From contig NZ_JBEXCV010000023.1 in NCBI RefSeq assembly GCF_040605455.1, positions 1 to 64,000 of the forward strand: a stretch of DNA of 64,000 bases, read 5' to 3'. The notes beneath the pieces were generated by a model. The model searched no databases. It was not told the DNA's origin and saw only the letters and a list, made by a program, of their open reading frames with translations. This DNA comes from Embleya sp040605455. Lineage in GTDB: Bacteria > Actinomycetota > Actinomycetes > Streptomycetales > Streptomycetaceae. A program made the position numbers and the translations under genes. Positions 51,271 through 59,963 of the stretch are shown one piece after another. Every line of letters begins with the position of its first letter. Position 1 is the first letter of the stretch.

Positions 51271-51561
51271 CTACAGACCCTGTCCGTAGCGCGAGGTCGT
51301 CACCGACGTGCCGTTCTTGCCGAACCGGTCCGGCAGGTGCCGTCCCACCCGCTCGGGCAGGTGGTCCCCGATGGCCCGACCGGCCTTGACGCCGGCCTCG
51401 CGGCCGAGTCCGGCCGCCGCGTGCCCGGCCTTGCGAGCGGGCGGGCTGCCCGCCACCGTGCCGGACAACTTCCGAATCTGCTCGTACCGCTCGCGCCCGG
51501 CCTTCGTCCCCAGGACGTAGCCGATGGCGAGGCCGGTGACGAAGGTGAGCTTGTTGATCAT
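51271..51561 (-). CDS. YtxH-like small membrane-associated protein
   Basis: 96 residues. A short hydrophobic N-terminus (LTFVTGLAIGYVLGTKAGRE) with GYVLG-x-KAGRERY is the YtxH/GvpP-like hallmark, followed by an amphipathic Ala/Gly/Lys/Arg-rich helix. Its function is unknown; related proteins are membrane-anchored and stress-linked in Firmicutes. ATG at 51561 with GGAGGA five nucleotides upstream. It is convergent with the FGGY gene and divergent from tRNA-Asn. Confidence 0.85.
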   Translation of the reverse strand: MINKLTFVTGLAIGYVLGTKAGRERYEQIRKLSGTVAGSPPARKAGHAAAGLGREAGVKAGRAIGDHLPERVGRHLPDRFGKNGTSVTTSRYGQGL

Positions 51562-51723
51562 GATGTCCTCCGCGGTCGTGTGTCCCGCCCGTGCACGTCA
51601 GCGCCTACCCGGGCGCGGTGCGTGGGCAACCTGTGAGGTCCTACCGGAAAAACCCTGGTGCGGGCCACCCCCGGGAATGCGCTAATGTATTCCACGCAGC
51701 GACCGCCAAACGGTCCGACGCAA

Positions 51724-51796
51724 TCCCGCATAGCTCAATTGGCAGAGCAGCCGGCTGTTAACCGGCAGGTTATTGGTTCGAGTCCAATTGCGGGAG
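51724..51796 (+). tRNA. tRNA-Asn (GTT)
   Basis: 73 nt. The acceptor stem TCCCGCA/TGCGGGA is perfect, the D arm contains AGCTCAATTGGCAGAGC, the anticodon stem-loop CCGGCTGTTAACCGG has anticodon GTT, and the T arm is ATTGGTTCGAGTCCAAT. CCA is not encoded. A plausible -10 TAATGT lies at 51682-51687. Confidence 0.97.
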
Positions 51797-51804
51797 CCTT
51801 CACA

Positions 51805-51833
51805 AGCGCCCGCCGGGTCATCCGGCGGGCGCT
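51805..51833 (+). terminator. Terminator after tRNA-Asn
   Basis: A perfect 12-bp stem AGCGCCCGCCGG and complement with a GTCAT loop, directly behind the tRNA. Confidence 0.8.
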
Positions 51834-51857
51834 CGTGCGTTGCGCATCGATGCCGGC

Positions 51858-52394
51858 TCACTCGCTCCCGGAACGAGCCCAGAACTCCCGCCACGAGGCC
51901 CACGCCTGCGGCAGCTGGGCGTCCGTGATCATCGGGTTGTTCGGGAAGTGGAACCGGTCGGGCACGGACAGCGGGTGCTCCAGGACGTCCGCCGCGTAGA
52001 ACACCCGGGGCTTGCGACTGCGGAAGTACCACCGCCCGTCTCGCCGTTCGTAGCGGTCCAGGTACTGCATCGGCATCACCACCCACAGGTCCCCCACCTC
52101 GTGTTCGGGGCGGCAGTAGACCACGCCGGTGGCGTGGTCCTCGTCCACCGGATCGATCACGTGGTTCCCGATCAGGTGAAACGTGATCCCGTACGGACGC
52201 AGTACCGGGTCGAACCACCGGGCCAGCGCGTCCCGGCCGACGCCGCCGTCACCCGTGCGCACGTCGTCCACGAACAGCGCGGCCAGCGCCGGCACGTCCC
52301 GACTGTCCAGCGCGAGCGCGTAGCGGGCGGCGAGTTGGCGGATCTGCTCGTGTGCCTCCAGGCGATCGAGCCGGGCGGTGATCGGGTCGGACAT
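51858..52394 (-). CDS. SnoaL-like / NTF2-fold protein
   Basis: 178 residues. The pattern HEQIRQLAARYALALDSRDV, LAALFVDDVR, then HLIGNHVIDPVDEDHATGVV and YERRDGRWYFRSRKPRV is the SnoaL_4-type NTF2-like fold found in ring-hydroxylating dioxygenase beta subunits, scytalone dehydratases and steroid-degradation proteins. The small cone-shaped pocket usually performs dehydration or isomerisation. ATG at 52394 with GGAGG upstream. It is divergent from an LLM oxidoreductase with a shared palindrome between, so both probably act on one substrate under common control. Confidence 0.85.
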   Translation of the reverse strand: MSDPITARLDRLEAHEQIRQLAARYALALDSRDVPALAALFVDDVRTGDGGVGRDALARWFDPVLRPYGITFHLIGNHVIDPVDEDHATGVVYCRPEHEVGDLWVVMPMQYLDRYERRDGRWYFRSRKPRVFYAADVLEHPLSVPDRFHFPNNPMITDAQLPQAWASWREFWARSGSE

Positions 52395-52408
52395 GCTGCC
52401 TCCGTAAG

Positions 52409-52423
52409 CTGACGGTCAGTCAG
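52409..52423. promoter_or_regulatory. 15-bp palindrome CTGAC-N5-GTCAG (TetR-like operator, copy 3)
   Basis: CTGACGGTCAGTCAG, 15 bp from the SnoaL-like start and 79 bp from the divergent LLM start. Another GTGTCAG follows at 52432-52438. Same arms and spacing as the sites at 2689 and 20681. Confidence 0.65.
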
Positions 52424-52501
52424 ATATCACCGTGTCAGATGACCGGCCGAGGCGACGCCCCGGGTCGGCCGATCCGGGCACCCACCCGTGGGGAGCGTCG
52501 C

Positions 52502-53476
52502 ATGGTCAACGTCGGCATCTACCTGGACCTGCGCAATCCGGTCGAGTGGCGGCAGGACTGGTCCCGGCTGTACGCCTTCACCCTGGAGCTGTGCGAGGAG
52601 GCGGATCGGCTGGGGGTGCACTCGATCTGGACCACCGAGCACCACGGCTTCGAGGACGGCTACCTCAGCCAGCCGCTCACCCTGGCCGCCGCGATCGCCG
52701 CCCGCACCCGGCGGGCCCGGATCGGCACCGGCGTCACCATCGCGCCGCTGCGCCACCCGGCGCACCTGGCCGAGGAGGCCGCGATCGTGGACCTGATCGG
52801 CGGCGGCCGGCTGGAACTGGGCATCGGCACCGGATACCGGCAGCCCGAGTACGACCTCTTCGACCGGACCGAGTCGCTCAGGACCCGGTTCGCGGCAACC
52901 GACGCGAGCGCCCGCGAGATCCGCCGGCTGTGGGAGAGCGGGACCATCACGCCGTCGCCGGTCCAGCGCCGGCCGCGGATCTGGCTCGGCTACCAGGGGC
53001 CGCAGGGCGCGCGCCGGGCCGGGCTGCTCGGTGAATCACTGCTCACCGCGAACCCGGCGATGGCCGCGCCCTACCTGGACGGACTGCGCGAGGCGGGCCA
53101 CGACCCGGCGGCCGCCCGGATGGCGGGCCTGCTGAACGGTTGGATCACCGAGGACCCCGAACGGGACTGGCCGGTGGTCTCCCGGCACCTCGCGCACCAG
53201 TGGGACGGCTATCACCGGTACGCGGTCGAGGGCACCGACGCGCCGCCGCCGCGTCCGATCGACCCGGACCGGTGGCGGGCGCGGGGACTGTCCGCCGCGC
53301 CCGGCCACTTCCTGCACGCGACGCCCGAGGAGGCGGCGCGGGAGATTCGGGCGTACGTGGCCGATACGCCGATCGAGACGGTGTGGTTCTTCGCTTCGCT
53401 CAGCGGCATGGGCGAGGAGATGGTGCGCACCCATGTGACCACGCTGTGCTCGCGGTTGGCGCCGCTGCTGGCCTGA
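52502..53476 (+). CDS. LLM-class flavin/F420-dependent oxidoreductase
   Basis: 324 residues. The luciferase-like core is clear: VNVGIYLDLRNPVEWRQDWS, ADRLGVHSIWTTEHHGFEDG, RRARIGTGVTIAPLRHPAHL, IGGGRLELGIGTGYRQPEYD. Flavin or F420 use and substrate are unknown. ATG at 52502 with GGGGAG six nucleotides upstream; the frame opens at 52439 but the family start is here. It shares the LLM family and the upstream palindrome with the gene at 1.6 kb, though the two sequences are well diverged. Confidence 0.9.
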   Translation: MVNVGIYLDLRNPVEWRQDWSRLYAFTLELCEEADRLGVHSIWTTEHHGFEDGYLSQPLTLAAAIAARTRRARIGTGVTIAPLRHPAHLAEEAAIVDLIGGGRLELGIGTGYRQPEYDLFDRTESLRTRFAATDASAREIRRLWESGTITPSPVQRRPRIWLGYQGPQGARRAGLLGESLLTANPAMAAPYLDGLREAGHDPAAARMAGLLNGWITEDPERDWPVVSRHLAHQWDGYHRYAVEGTDAPPPRPIDPDRWRARGLSAAPGHFLHATPEEAAREIRAYVADTPIETVWFFASLSGMGEEMVRTHVTTLCSRLAPLLA

Positions 53477-53509
53477 CCGGCGGTCCGGCCGCCGCCGCCG
53501 GGCGAGCGG

Positions 53510-54454
53510 TTACGGCAGGATCACCGTCTTGCCGCGGGCGCCGCCCAGGCGGCTGCGGGCGATGGCGCCGGCAGCGTCGGTCAGCGGCAGACGAGCCTCG
53601 ATCGGCACGGTGATCCGGTGTGCGCGCAGCTCGTCGGCGAGCCGGTCGTACAGCTCTGCCGTGGAGCGCTGGTTGTGGTTGATCGCCTCGACCCCACGAC
53701 CGGCGAGTTCCTGCGGGTCGGCGACGAACTGGGTGGACAGGGCCACTCCGCCGTCCCGGATCAGCCGGGCGTACGCGGCGAAGTCGGTCGCGTCGGAGAC
53801 CAGGTCGACGAGCGCGTCCACGCCGTCGGGATAGTCCGAGCGCACCCGATCCACGACGATGCCACCGGTCGCGTCGTAGGTCTTGGCCGCGCCGAGCGCA
53901 CCCATCCCGGCCGCGCCGACGCCCCGGGTGACCGCGAGCACCCGGGCGTCGCGGGCCGCCGCGAGCTGGGTCACGAAGGTGCCCACGCCACCGGCCGCGC
54001 CGACCAGGAGGATGGTCTGATCGGCCCGGATGCCGCCCGCCTCGAGCAGGCCGAGCGCGGTGCCGGCGGCGGTGGGCAACGCGGCGGCCTGGGCCGGGTC
54101 CAGGCCGGCGGCCGAGGCCACCAGGCCGGCCGCGGGCACGGTCAGGAATTCGGCGTACGCGCCCACCGCGCCCACGGGTGCGCGCAGTACCGAGCCGAAC
54201 ACCCGGTCGCCGACCGAGAATTGCGCCGCGTCCGCACCGCGGTCGACCACGGTGCCGGCGAAGTCCATCCCGAGCACGAGCGGGAACGTGTGTTCCATGG
54301 ACGTGGCGAGCATGCCGTCCGCGACCTTCCAGTCGAACGGGTTGACGGCCGCCGCGGCGACCTCGACCAGCAGTTCATCCCTGCCGGGTGTCGGTTTCGC
54401 CACGTCGACGACCTTGGGGTCGCCTCCGAACTCGTTCACGGCGACGGCGCGCAT
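53510..54454 (-). CDS. Zinc-free MDR / quinone oxidoreductase-like NADP-dependent dehydrogenase
   Basis: 314 residues. The MDR fold is evident: MRAVAVNEFGGDPKVVDVAK, AAAVNPFDWKVADGML, PLVLGMDFAGTVVDRG, then the Rossmann motif LLVGAAGGVGTFVTQLAAAR. The zinc-ligand Cys of alcohol dehydrogenases is absent, which places it with quinone oxidoreductases. ATG at 54454 with AGGAG seven nucleotides upstream. It is convergent with the LLM gene. No operator of the shared type is visible in its promoter region. Confidence 0.9.
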   Translation of the reverse strand: MRAVAVNEFGGDPKVVDVAKPTPGRDELLVEVAAAAVNPFDWKVADGMLATSMEHTFPLVLGMDFAGTVVDRGADAAQFSVGDRVFGSVLRAPVGAVGAYAEFLTVPAAGLVASAAGLDPAQAAALPTAAGTALGLLEAGGIRADQTILLVGAAGGVGTFVTQLAAARDARVLAVTRGVGAAGMGALGAAKTYDATGGIVVDRVRSDYPDGVDALVDLVSDATDFAAYARLIRDGGVALSTQFVADPQELAGRGVEAINHNQRSTAELYDRLADELRAHRITVPIEARLPLTDAAGAIARSRLGGARGKTVILP

Positions 54455-54839
54455 GGTGTTCTCCTCGCACAAGTGACGGATGACCGGGATCACCCGAGTG
54501 ACCGCGCGCGAGGCGTCGTAAACGACCGGCGGCCCGGGCCGGGGTGGACGTGATCGCGGTGCCGCGCACGACGACGGGACTCGGTACGGCGCTCGGCACA
54601 CCACGGCCGGACGCCGGCGCATGTCGTGAAGCAGGCCGGCGCGGTGGAGCGAGCGAGTGTGCGAATCGCGACGGTCGCCCCAGCGACCGCGGGCGTGGCG
54701 GGCGCCGGCCCCGCCGAGACCCGGCGGCGGGATGCGAACACTTTCGGGCAGGAAGAGACCACGCTCGCGAGGATCCCCCCGGGCGATGGTCGTGCCTGAC
54801 CGGTTATGCTGCCTCAGGTTGTCCGGCAGCGGACGGCGA
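54455..54839. other. Intergenic region, MDR gene to tRNA
   Basis: About 385 bp. Short open frames here have no ribosome binding site or motif. I see nothing beyond the promoters of the flanking genes. Confidence 0.4.
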
Positions 54840-54913
54840 GGGGCGGTAGCTCAGCTGGTTAGAGCAGGGGACTCATAATCCTCTGGCCGTGGGTTCGAGT
54901 CCCACCCGCCCCA
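54840..54913 (+). tRNA. tRNA with CAT anticodon (tRNA-Met elongator, or tRNA-Ile2)
   Basis: 74 nt. The acceptor stem GGGGCGG/CCGCCCC is perfect, D arm AGCTCAGCTGGTTAGAGC, anticodon loop CTCATAA, T arm GTGGGTTCGAGTCCCAC. CCA is not encoded. It lacks initiator features (no three G-C pairs in the anticodon stem, and a paired 1-72). Met and lysidine-modified Ile2 cannot be separated with certainty by eye. Confidence 0.93.
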
Positions 54914-55040
54914 CCTATTCAGGTCGGCGTCGCGCAGTGTGCTTCCTGTGTTGTGTCTCGGTCGGCTGCTTTCGTCAGTAAGCTTCGTCGCTGTGTGTGG
55001 CTGGGCGACTCTTTTCCGTAGTCAAGTGAGAGCTTAGCGG

Positions 55041-55063
55041 GCCTCCCGGGGGTTCCGGGAGGC
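55041..55063. terminator. Hairpin between the tRNA and the SGNH gene
   Basis: A perfect 9-bp stem GCCTCCCGG/CCGGGAGGC with a 5-nt loop, between convergent transcription units. Confidence 0.65.
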
Positions 55064-55079
55064 AAATCACTCGTACGGG

Positions 55080-56093
55080 CTATCCCCATGTGTATCCCTG
55101 GCGGGACGTCACCTCCGCGAGCGTGCGCTGACCGGCCACGCTGGGGTGGAACCAGTCCCAGTGGCTGACGTCGTTCTTGCCGAATCGTTGGGTGTTCACC
55201 ACACCGCCGTCGTAGCGGCAGTTGGACCAGGTCGAACACACCTCGCGCAGCTTCGCGTTGTAGGCGGTCACCCGATCACGCACCCGCTGTCGACGGTCCA
55301 ACGCGGCGGGCTTGGCCGACTGCGGGTCCTCGAGTATCGACTGGCACACGTTCGCCACCGACCACACCGTGCGGGCCAACATCTCGTCGTGGCCCGTCTC
55401 CCACATCCGGCCCAGGTCCGGCACGCTGACCACGAGCACGCGCGTGTGCGGCAGTCCCTCGCGCAACACGTGCAGCGCGTCGCGGAACTGGCTCTCGAAC
55501 GTGCCCGGCGAGGTCATCTCGGCCTCGGTGCGGCGGCACGCGTCGTTGGCGCCCATCAGGATCGTCACGTAGTCGGCCCGCTCTCGGACCGCCTCGCGGG
55601 CCTGACCGGCCAGATCCGACATCCGGGCGCCGGTCTCGGCGTTGTTGAACACCGCGTCCGCGGGCAGCCCCAGCCGCTTGGCGTGACTGTTCACATCGGC
55701 CGAGGTGCCGGTGGCCCACGACTTCTCCGGGCAGTCCTGCAGCGGCGAGCACGAGTCGAAGCCGCGGGTGATCGAGTCACCCAGGGCCGCCATCGAGCGC
55801 GGCCGAGGTGGTGTGGTCGCGGTCGCCGGCGCATCCGGAGTCGGGATCAGGGCCTTCGAGTTGGGCTGTTCGGCCGCGCTCGGGTTGCCGGGCTTCCCGG
55901 TTTGCCTCCCGCTCGACTCGGCCGCCTGGTTGGCCCCGACCGCGGCCGGCGCGGCACTCTTTCCGCCGTCCGAGTCCTTACAGGAGGACAGCGTCAACAA
56001 CGCTGCGACCATCGTTGCGGTTGCCGCCCCTACTCGTCGTTTCCCACCCACGCCGCCCCCTCCGACCCCTAGCATCGACACGACGATGTCCAT
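55080..56093 (-). CDS. Secreted SGNH/GDSL hydrolase lipoprotein
   Basis: 337 residues. A signal peptide (GGKRRVGAATATMVAALLTL) ends in the lipobox LSSC (Cys38). A Ser/Pro/Thr/Ala-rich linker to about residue 100 would span the wall. The hydrolase has block I ALGDSITRGF (Ser107), block III GANDAC and block V DWFHPS (about D313, H316). Such enzymes cleave esters of lipids or acylated cell-wall sugars; the substrate is unknown. ATG at 56093 is chosen for the signal peptide; its ribosome binding site (AAGGAG) is further away than usual, so the start is uncertain. Confidence 0.88.
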   Translation of the reverse strand: MDIVVSMLGVGGGGVGGKRRVGAATATMVAALLTLSSCKDSDGGKSAAPAAVGANQAAESSGRQTGKPGNPSAAEQPNSKALIPTPDAPATATTPPRPRSMAALGDSITRGFDSCSPLQDCPEKSWATGTSADVNSHAKRLGLPADAVFNNAETGARMSDLAGQAREAVRERADYVTILMGANDACRRTEAEMTSPGTFESQFRDALHVLREGLPHTRVLVVSVPDLGRMWETGHDEMLARTVWSVANVCQSILEDPQSAKPAALDRRQRVRDRVTAYNAKLREVCSTWSNCRYDGGVVNTQRFGKNDVSHWDWFHPSVAGQRTLAEVTSRQGYTWG

Positions 56094-56379
56094 CGACGGT
56101 ACGTCACTCCTTCGTGTGAAGGCCGACATTGCCGGGAGTGGCGCCGTCGGCGGCCGGGCACGTTGAGTGCAGTGGCTCACCATTCCGAGACGGTGAGTAA
56201 CGAATTGTTCCTTCACATCGGACAATTGCCCACATGTGATTACGGACAGCAACTGGTGCCTGTGGTACATCCGTGGTCTGTGGGGCACAATGGAAGACCG
56301 GGATCCGAACAGGCAGCCCGAGACAAGGGTTGAGGCCGCTGGGGAAGGCGAACCTCGTCCTTGAAGCCTGGAGGTCCCG
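56094..56379. other. Divergent region, SGNH gene / DUF3145 gene
   Basis: 286 bp, with a likely -10 (CACAAT, 56286-56291) for the rightward gene and an inverted repeat AATTGT-N13-ACAATT at 56203-56227 in an AT-rich patch. Confidence 0.45.
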
Positions 56380-56874
56380 GTGACGACACGTGGAGTTCTG
56401 TACGTGCACTCCGCGCCGCGTGCGCTGTGCCCGCACGTCGAGTGGGCCGCAGCGGGCGTTCTTGGCGTGCGCGTGAGTCTTGACTGGGTCCGCCAGCCGG
56501 TGGCGCCCGGCATGTTGCGGGCCGAACTGTCCTGGCAGGGCGCGCCCGGTACTGCGTCGCGCCTTGCCTCGGCGCTGCGCGGGTGGCACCTGTTGCGTTT
56601 CGAGGCCACGGAGGAGCCCTCGGCCAACGCCGAGGGGGAGCGCTACAGCAACACCCCCGACCTCGGCATCTTCCATGCGGTCACGGGGGCGCACGGCGAC
56701 ATCCTGATCCCCGAGGATCGACTGCGCGCGGTGCTCGGCCGTGCGGCGCGCGGCGAGGTCGATCTGCGCTCCGAGGTGGAGAAGCTGCTCGGCAAGCCGT
56801 GGGACGACGAGTTGGAGCCCTTCCGCTACGCGGGGGAGGGCACGCCGGTGCGCTGGTTGCACCAGGTGGTCTGA
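56380..56874 (+). CDS. DUF3145 family protein
   Basis: 164 residues. It starts VTTRGVLYVHSAPRALCPHV and contains LSWQGAPGTASRLASALRGW, PDLGIFHAVTGAHGDILIPE and KLLGKPWDDELEPFRYAGEG, as in the conserved actinobacterial family (SCO2391 in S. coelicolor, if I recall correctly). The function is unknown. It is nearly always next to the fatty-acid synthesis operon, as here, where it is convergent with the accD6-like gene. GTG at 56380 with GGAGG upstream. Confidence 0.93.
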   Translation: MTTRGVLYVHSAPRALCPHVEWAAAGVLGVRVSLDWVRQPVAPGMLRAELSWQGAPGTASRLASALRGWHLLRFEATEEPSANAEGERYSNTPDLGIFHAVTGAHGDILIPEDRLRAVLGRAARGEVDLRSEVEKLLGKPWDDELEPFRYAGEGTPVRWLHQVV

Positions 56875-56937
56875 GGGTGGCCGGCGAGTCGGCGGCGGCC
56901 GGAGCCGCCGGGGAGAAGACATACGTATAGACATACC

Positions 56938-56983
56938 GACGCGAGGGGCCCCTCCGGATCATCCCGGAGGGGCCCCTCGCGTC
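56938..56983. terminator. Very strong bidirectional terminator, DUF3145 / accD
   Basis: A perfect 20-bp stem (arms 56938-56957 and 56964-56983) with a 6-nt loop between convergent genes. Confidence 0.9.
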
Positions 56984-57035
56984 TCCGCCTTCGGACCTAT
57001 CAGGGCCCGCGGGAGTACTGGTGCCGAGTGCGGTC

Positions 57036-58481
57036 CTAGAGCGGGATGTTGCCGTGCGCGCCGCGGGTCCGCGGGGCGGCGGCGATCGCCTTCGCGATCG
57101 CGATCCGGCTTTCGTCCGGGTCGATCACCTCGTCCACGACGCCGATCTCGATCGCCCGGTCCAAGCCGCCCGCGACCTTCTCGTGTTCGGCCGCCAGTTC
57201 CGACTCGACCTGCGGCTTCAGCTCGTCCGGAACCTCGGCGAGCCGGCGGCGGTGCAGGATGCGCACGGCGGCGACCGCGCCCATCACCGCGACCTCGGCG
57301 GTCGGCCAGGCCAACACCCGAGTCGCGCCCAGCGAGCGCGAGTTCATCGCGATGTACGCGCCGCCGTACGCCTTGCGCGTGACCATGGTCACGCGCGGCA
57401 CGACGCACTCGCCGAACGCGTGCAGCAGCTTCGCGCCGCGGCGCACCACGCCGTCCCACTCCTGGCCCACGCCGGGCAGATAGCCGGGCACGTCCACGAC
57501 CACCACGAGTGGCACGCCGAACGCGTCGCACATGCGCACGAAGCGGGAGGCCTTCTCGGCCGACGCCGAGTCCAGGCATCCACCGAGCCGCAACGGGTTG
57601 TTCGCGACCAGGCCGACGGTGCGCCCGCCGAGCCGACCGAGCGTGGTGACGATGTTCGGTGCCCACTTGGGGTGCAGTTCCTGGCCGGGCTCGTCCAGCA
57701 GGCCGTCGACCACCGGGTGCACGTCGTAGGCACGCTTGGCCGACTCGGGCAGCAGGGCGCCCAGTTCGCGGCGGTCGAGGGTGGCCGGGTCGATCTCGCC
57801 CTGGTTGGCCAGCAGGTCGGCCAGGCCGCGGGCCCGGTCGATCGCGTCCTGTTCGGACTCGGCGACCACGTGCACGACCCCGCTGCGCCGGCCGTGCGGC
57901 TCGGGGCCGCCCAGGCGCAGCGCGTCGACGTCCTCACCGGTGACCGAGCGGACCACGTCCGGGCCGGTGACGAAGATCCGGCCTTCGGGCGCCAGGATCA
58001 CGATGTCGGTCAGCGCGGGCCCGTAGGCCGCGCCGCCGGCGGCCGCGCCGAGCACGACCGAGATCTGCGGGATGCGACCCGAGGCCATGGTCATCGCGTG
58101 GAAGATCCGGCCCACCGCGTGCAGGCTGGCGACGCCCTCTTGCAGGCGGGCGCCGCCGGAGTGGAACAGCGCGATGATCGGGGCCCGCTCGGCCATCGCG
58201 CGCTCGTACGCCTCGACCACGATGGCGCAGCCCTCTTCGCCCATCGCGCCGCCTTGGACGGTGGGGTCCGACGCGTAGGCGACCACCCGGGCGCCGTTGA
58301 TCGTGCCGACACAGGCGAGCGTGCCGGACGTGGTCTCGTAGGCCGAGATCTCCTCGTACGAACCCGGGTCCACCAGCTTCTTCAGCCGCAGCCTCGGGTT
58401 GCGCGGGTCGTCGTCGCGGTGCGGACGGGTGGGCCTGGCGGTGGGCGCGGGTGCGGCCTCGGTGCCGGGTCGGTTGTCCAT
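57036..58481 (-). CDS. accD6: Acyl-CoA carboxylase carboxyltransferase (beta) subunit, AccD6-like
   Basis: 481 residues. The carboxyltransferase fold has paired oxyanion regions (VGTINGARVVAYASDPTVQG, GGAMGEEG; LFHSGGARLQEGVASLHAVG; VVDVPGYLPGVGQEWDGVVR, RGAKLLHAFGE; TRKAYGGAYIAMNSRSLGA). It ends in GAHGNIPL, closely resembling mycobacterial AccD6 as I remember it. With a biotinylated alpha subunit encoded elsewhere it makes malonyl-CoA for the adjacent FabD. It is last in fabD-fabH-acpP-fabF-accD. The start at ATG 58481 is inferred; the frame opens at 58553. Confidence 0.92.
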   Translation of the reverse strand: MDNRPGTEAAPAPTARPTRPHRDDDPRNPRLRLKKLVDPGSYEEISAYETTSGTLACVGTINGARVVAYASDPTVQGGAMGEEGCAIVVEAYERAMAERAPIIALFHSGGARLQEGVASLHAVGRIFHAMTMASGRIPQISVVLGAAAGGAAYGPALTDIVILAPEGRIFVTGPDVVRSVTGEDVDALRLGGPEPHGRRSGVVHVVAESEQDAIDRARGLADLLANQGEIDPATLDRRELGALLPESAKRAYDVHPVVDGLLDEPGQELHPKWAPNIVTTLGRLGGRTVGLVANNPLRLGGCLDSASAEKASRFVRMCDAFGVPLVVVVDVPGYLPGVGQEWDGVVRRGAKLLHAFGECVVPRVTMVTRKAYGGAYIAMNSRSLGATRVLAWPTAEVAVMGAVAAVRILHRRRLAEVPDELKPQVESELAAEHEKVAGGLDRAIEIGVVDEVIDPDESRIAIAKAIAAAPRTRGAHGNIPL

Positions 58482-58584
58482 CAAGGTCACGGCTGTCTGG
58501 TCCGTCCTGACGGCCGCGGCACGCGCGCCGGGCATGGTGCGGCCCGGCGGCACGCGTCGCGAGCCGGCGCGAGGAGGTCGGGGG

Positions 58585-59886
58585 TCACCCGAACCGGCGG
58601 AAGGCGACGACGACGTTGTGCCCGCCGAAGCCGAACGAGTTGTTGAGGGCGGCGACGTTGCCGTCGGGCAGCGTGCGCGGCTCGTCTCGGATGATGTCCA
58701 GGTCGACCTCGTCGTCGAGGTCGTCCACGTTGATCGTGGGCGGCGCCATCCGGTGGTACAGGGCGAGCACCGTGGCGACCGACTCGACCGCGCCGGTGCC
58801 GCCGAGCAGGTGCCCGGTCATCGACTTGGTGCTGGTGACGGTGACCTTGTCGGCCGCCGCATCGCCGAGCGTGGCGCGGATCGCCTTGAGTTCGGTGACG
58901 TCGCCCGCCGGGGTCGAGGTGCCGTGCGCGTTCACATGCACGACCTCTTCCGGCTTGATCGCGCCGTTCTCCAGGGCCAGGGCCATCGCCCGGGCGATGT
59001 CGCGGCCGGTGGGCTCGGGTTGGGCGATGTGGTGGCCGTCGGAGCTGAGTCCGGCGCCCGCGACCTCGGCGTACACGCGGGCTCCGCGGGCCGCCGCGTA
59101 TTCGGCGCTCTCCAGGACCAGGACGCCCGCGCCCTCGCCCATCACGAAGCCGTCGCGGCCCTTGTCGTACGGGCGCGACGCGCGCTCCGGCTCGTCGTTG
59201 CGCTTGGACATCGCCATCATGTTCGCGAAGGCGGCCATCGGCAGCGGGTGGATCGCCGCCTCGGTACCGCCGCAGACCACCACGTCGGCGCGGCCGGACC
59301 GGATCATTTCCAGGCCGTACGCGACCGCCTCGGCGCCGGAGGCGCAAGCGCTGACGGGGGTGTGCACGCCGGCCCGCGCGCCCAGTTCGATGCCGACGTT
59401 GGCGGACGGGCTGTTGGGCATGAGCATCGGGACGGTGAGCGGGCCGACCCGGCGGGGGCCCTTCTCGTGGAAGGTGTCCCACGCGTCGAGCAGGGTGGTG
59501 ACACCGCCGATGCCGGACGCGATGACCACGCCGAGGCGGACCGGGTCCACCACGAGCGCATCCGGGGCGTCCTCGCCCGCGGTGTTCTTCGCCGCGTAGC
59601 CGGCGTCCAGCCATGCCTCGCGTGCGGCGATCATCGCGAACTGGCCGGACCGGTCCAGGCGACGCGCCTCGACCTTGGGCATGACCTCGAGCGGCTCGAC
59701 GGCGATTCGCGCGGCGAAGGTCACCGGCAGTTGTGCGGCCCATTCCTCGGTCAGTGCCCGCGCGCCGGACGTGCCCGCCAGCAGCGCGGACCACGTGGTC
59801 GCGACATCGCCGCCGACCGGCGTGGTCGCGCCCAGACCGGTGACGACCACGGTTCGCGCGGCGTCGTTGCGCTCGGTCGACTTCAC
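58585..59886 (-). CDS. fabF: 3-oxoacyl-ACP synthase II (FabF)
   Basis: 433 residues. The catalytic triad is Cys181 (PVSACASG), His321 (VNAHGTST) and His359 (SMTGHLLGG), with the FGFGGHN end motif. It elongates acyl-ACP with malonyl-ACP in type II fatty acid synthesis. GTG at 59886 with GAGAAG upstream. It is separated from acpP by a hairpin that may set a lower fabF level. A single FabF is present, as in Streptomyces. Confidence 0.96.
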   Translation of the reverse strand: MKSTERNDAARTVVVTGLGATTPVGGDVATTWSALLAGTSGARALTEEWAAQLPVTFAARIAVEPLEVMPKVEARRLDRSGQFAMIAAREAWLDAGYAAKNTAGEDAPDALVVDPVRLGVVIASGIGGVTTLLDAWDTFHEKGPRRVGPLTVPMLMPNSPSANVGIELGARAGVHTPVSACASGAEAVAYGLEMIRSGRADVVVCGGTEAAIHPLPMAAFANMMAMSKRNDEPERASRPYDKGRDGFVMGEGAGVLVLESAEYAAARGARVYAEVAGAGLSSDGHHIAQPEPTGRDIARAMALALENGAIKPEEVVHVNAHGTSTPAGDVTELKAIRATLGDAAADKVTVTSTKSMTGHLLGGTGAVESVATVLALYHRMAPPTINVDDLDDEVDLDIIRDEPRTLPDGNVAALNNSFGFGGHNVVVAFRRFG

Positions 59887-59963
59887 TGTCTTCTCACTCT
59901 CACGCTGTTGTTTCGGGCGATCCGGCGGCTGAGCGGGCCGGGGCCCGGTGTGGCTGCGACGGA

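Noticed and set aside
51724..51796. tRNA-Asn as a phage or integrative-element attachment site
   Set aside because: No integrase, no duplicated tRNA 3' end and no mobile genes nearby.
54539..54830. Short open frames upstream of the CAT-anticodon tRNA
   Set aside because: No ribosome binding site, no motif and no consistent third-position G/C pattern.
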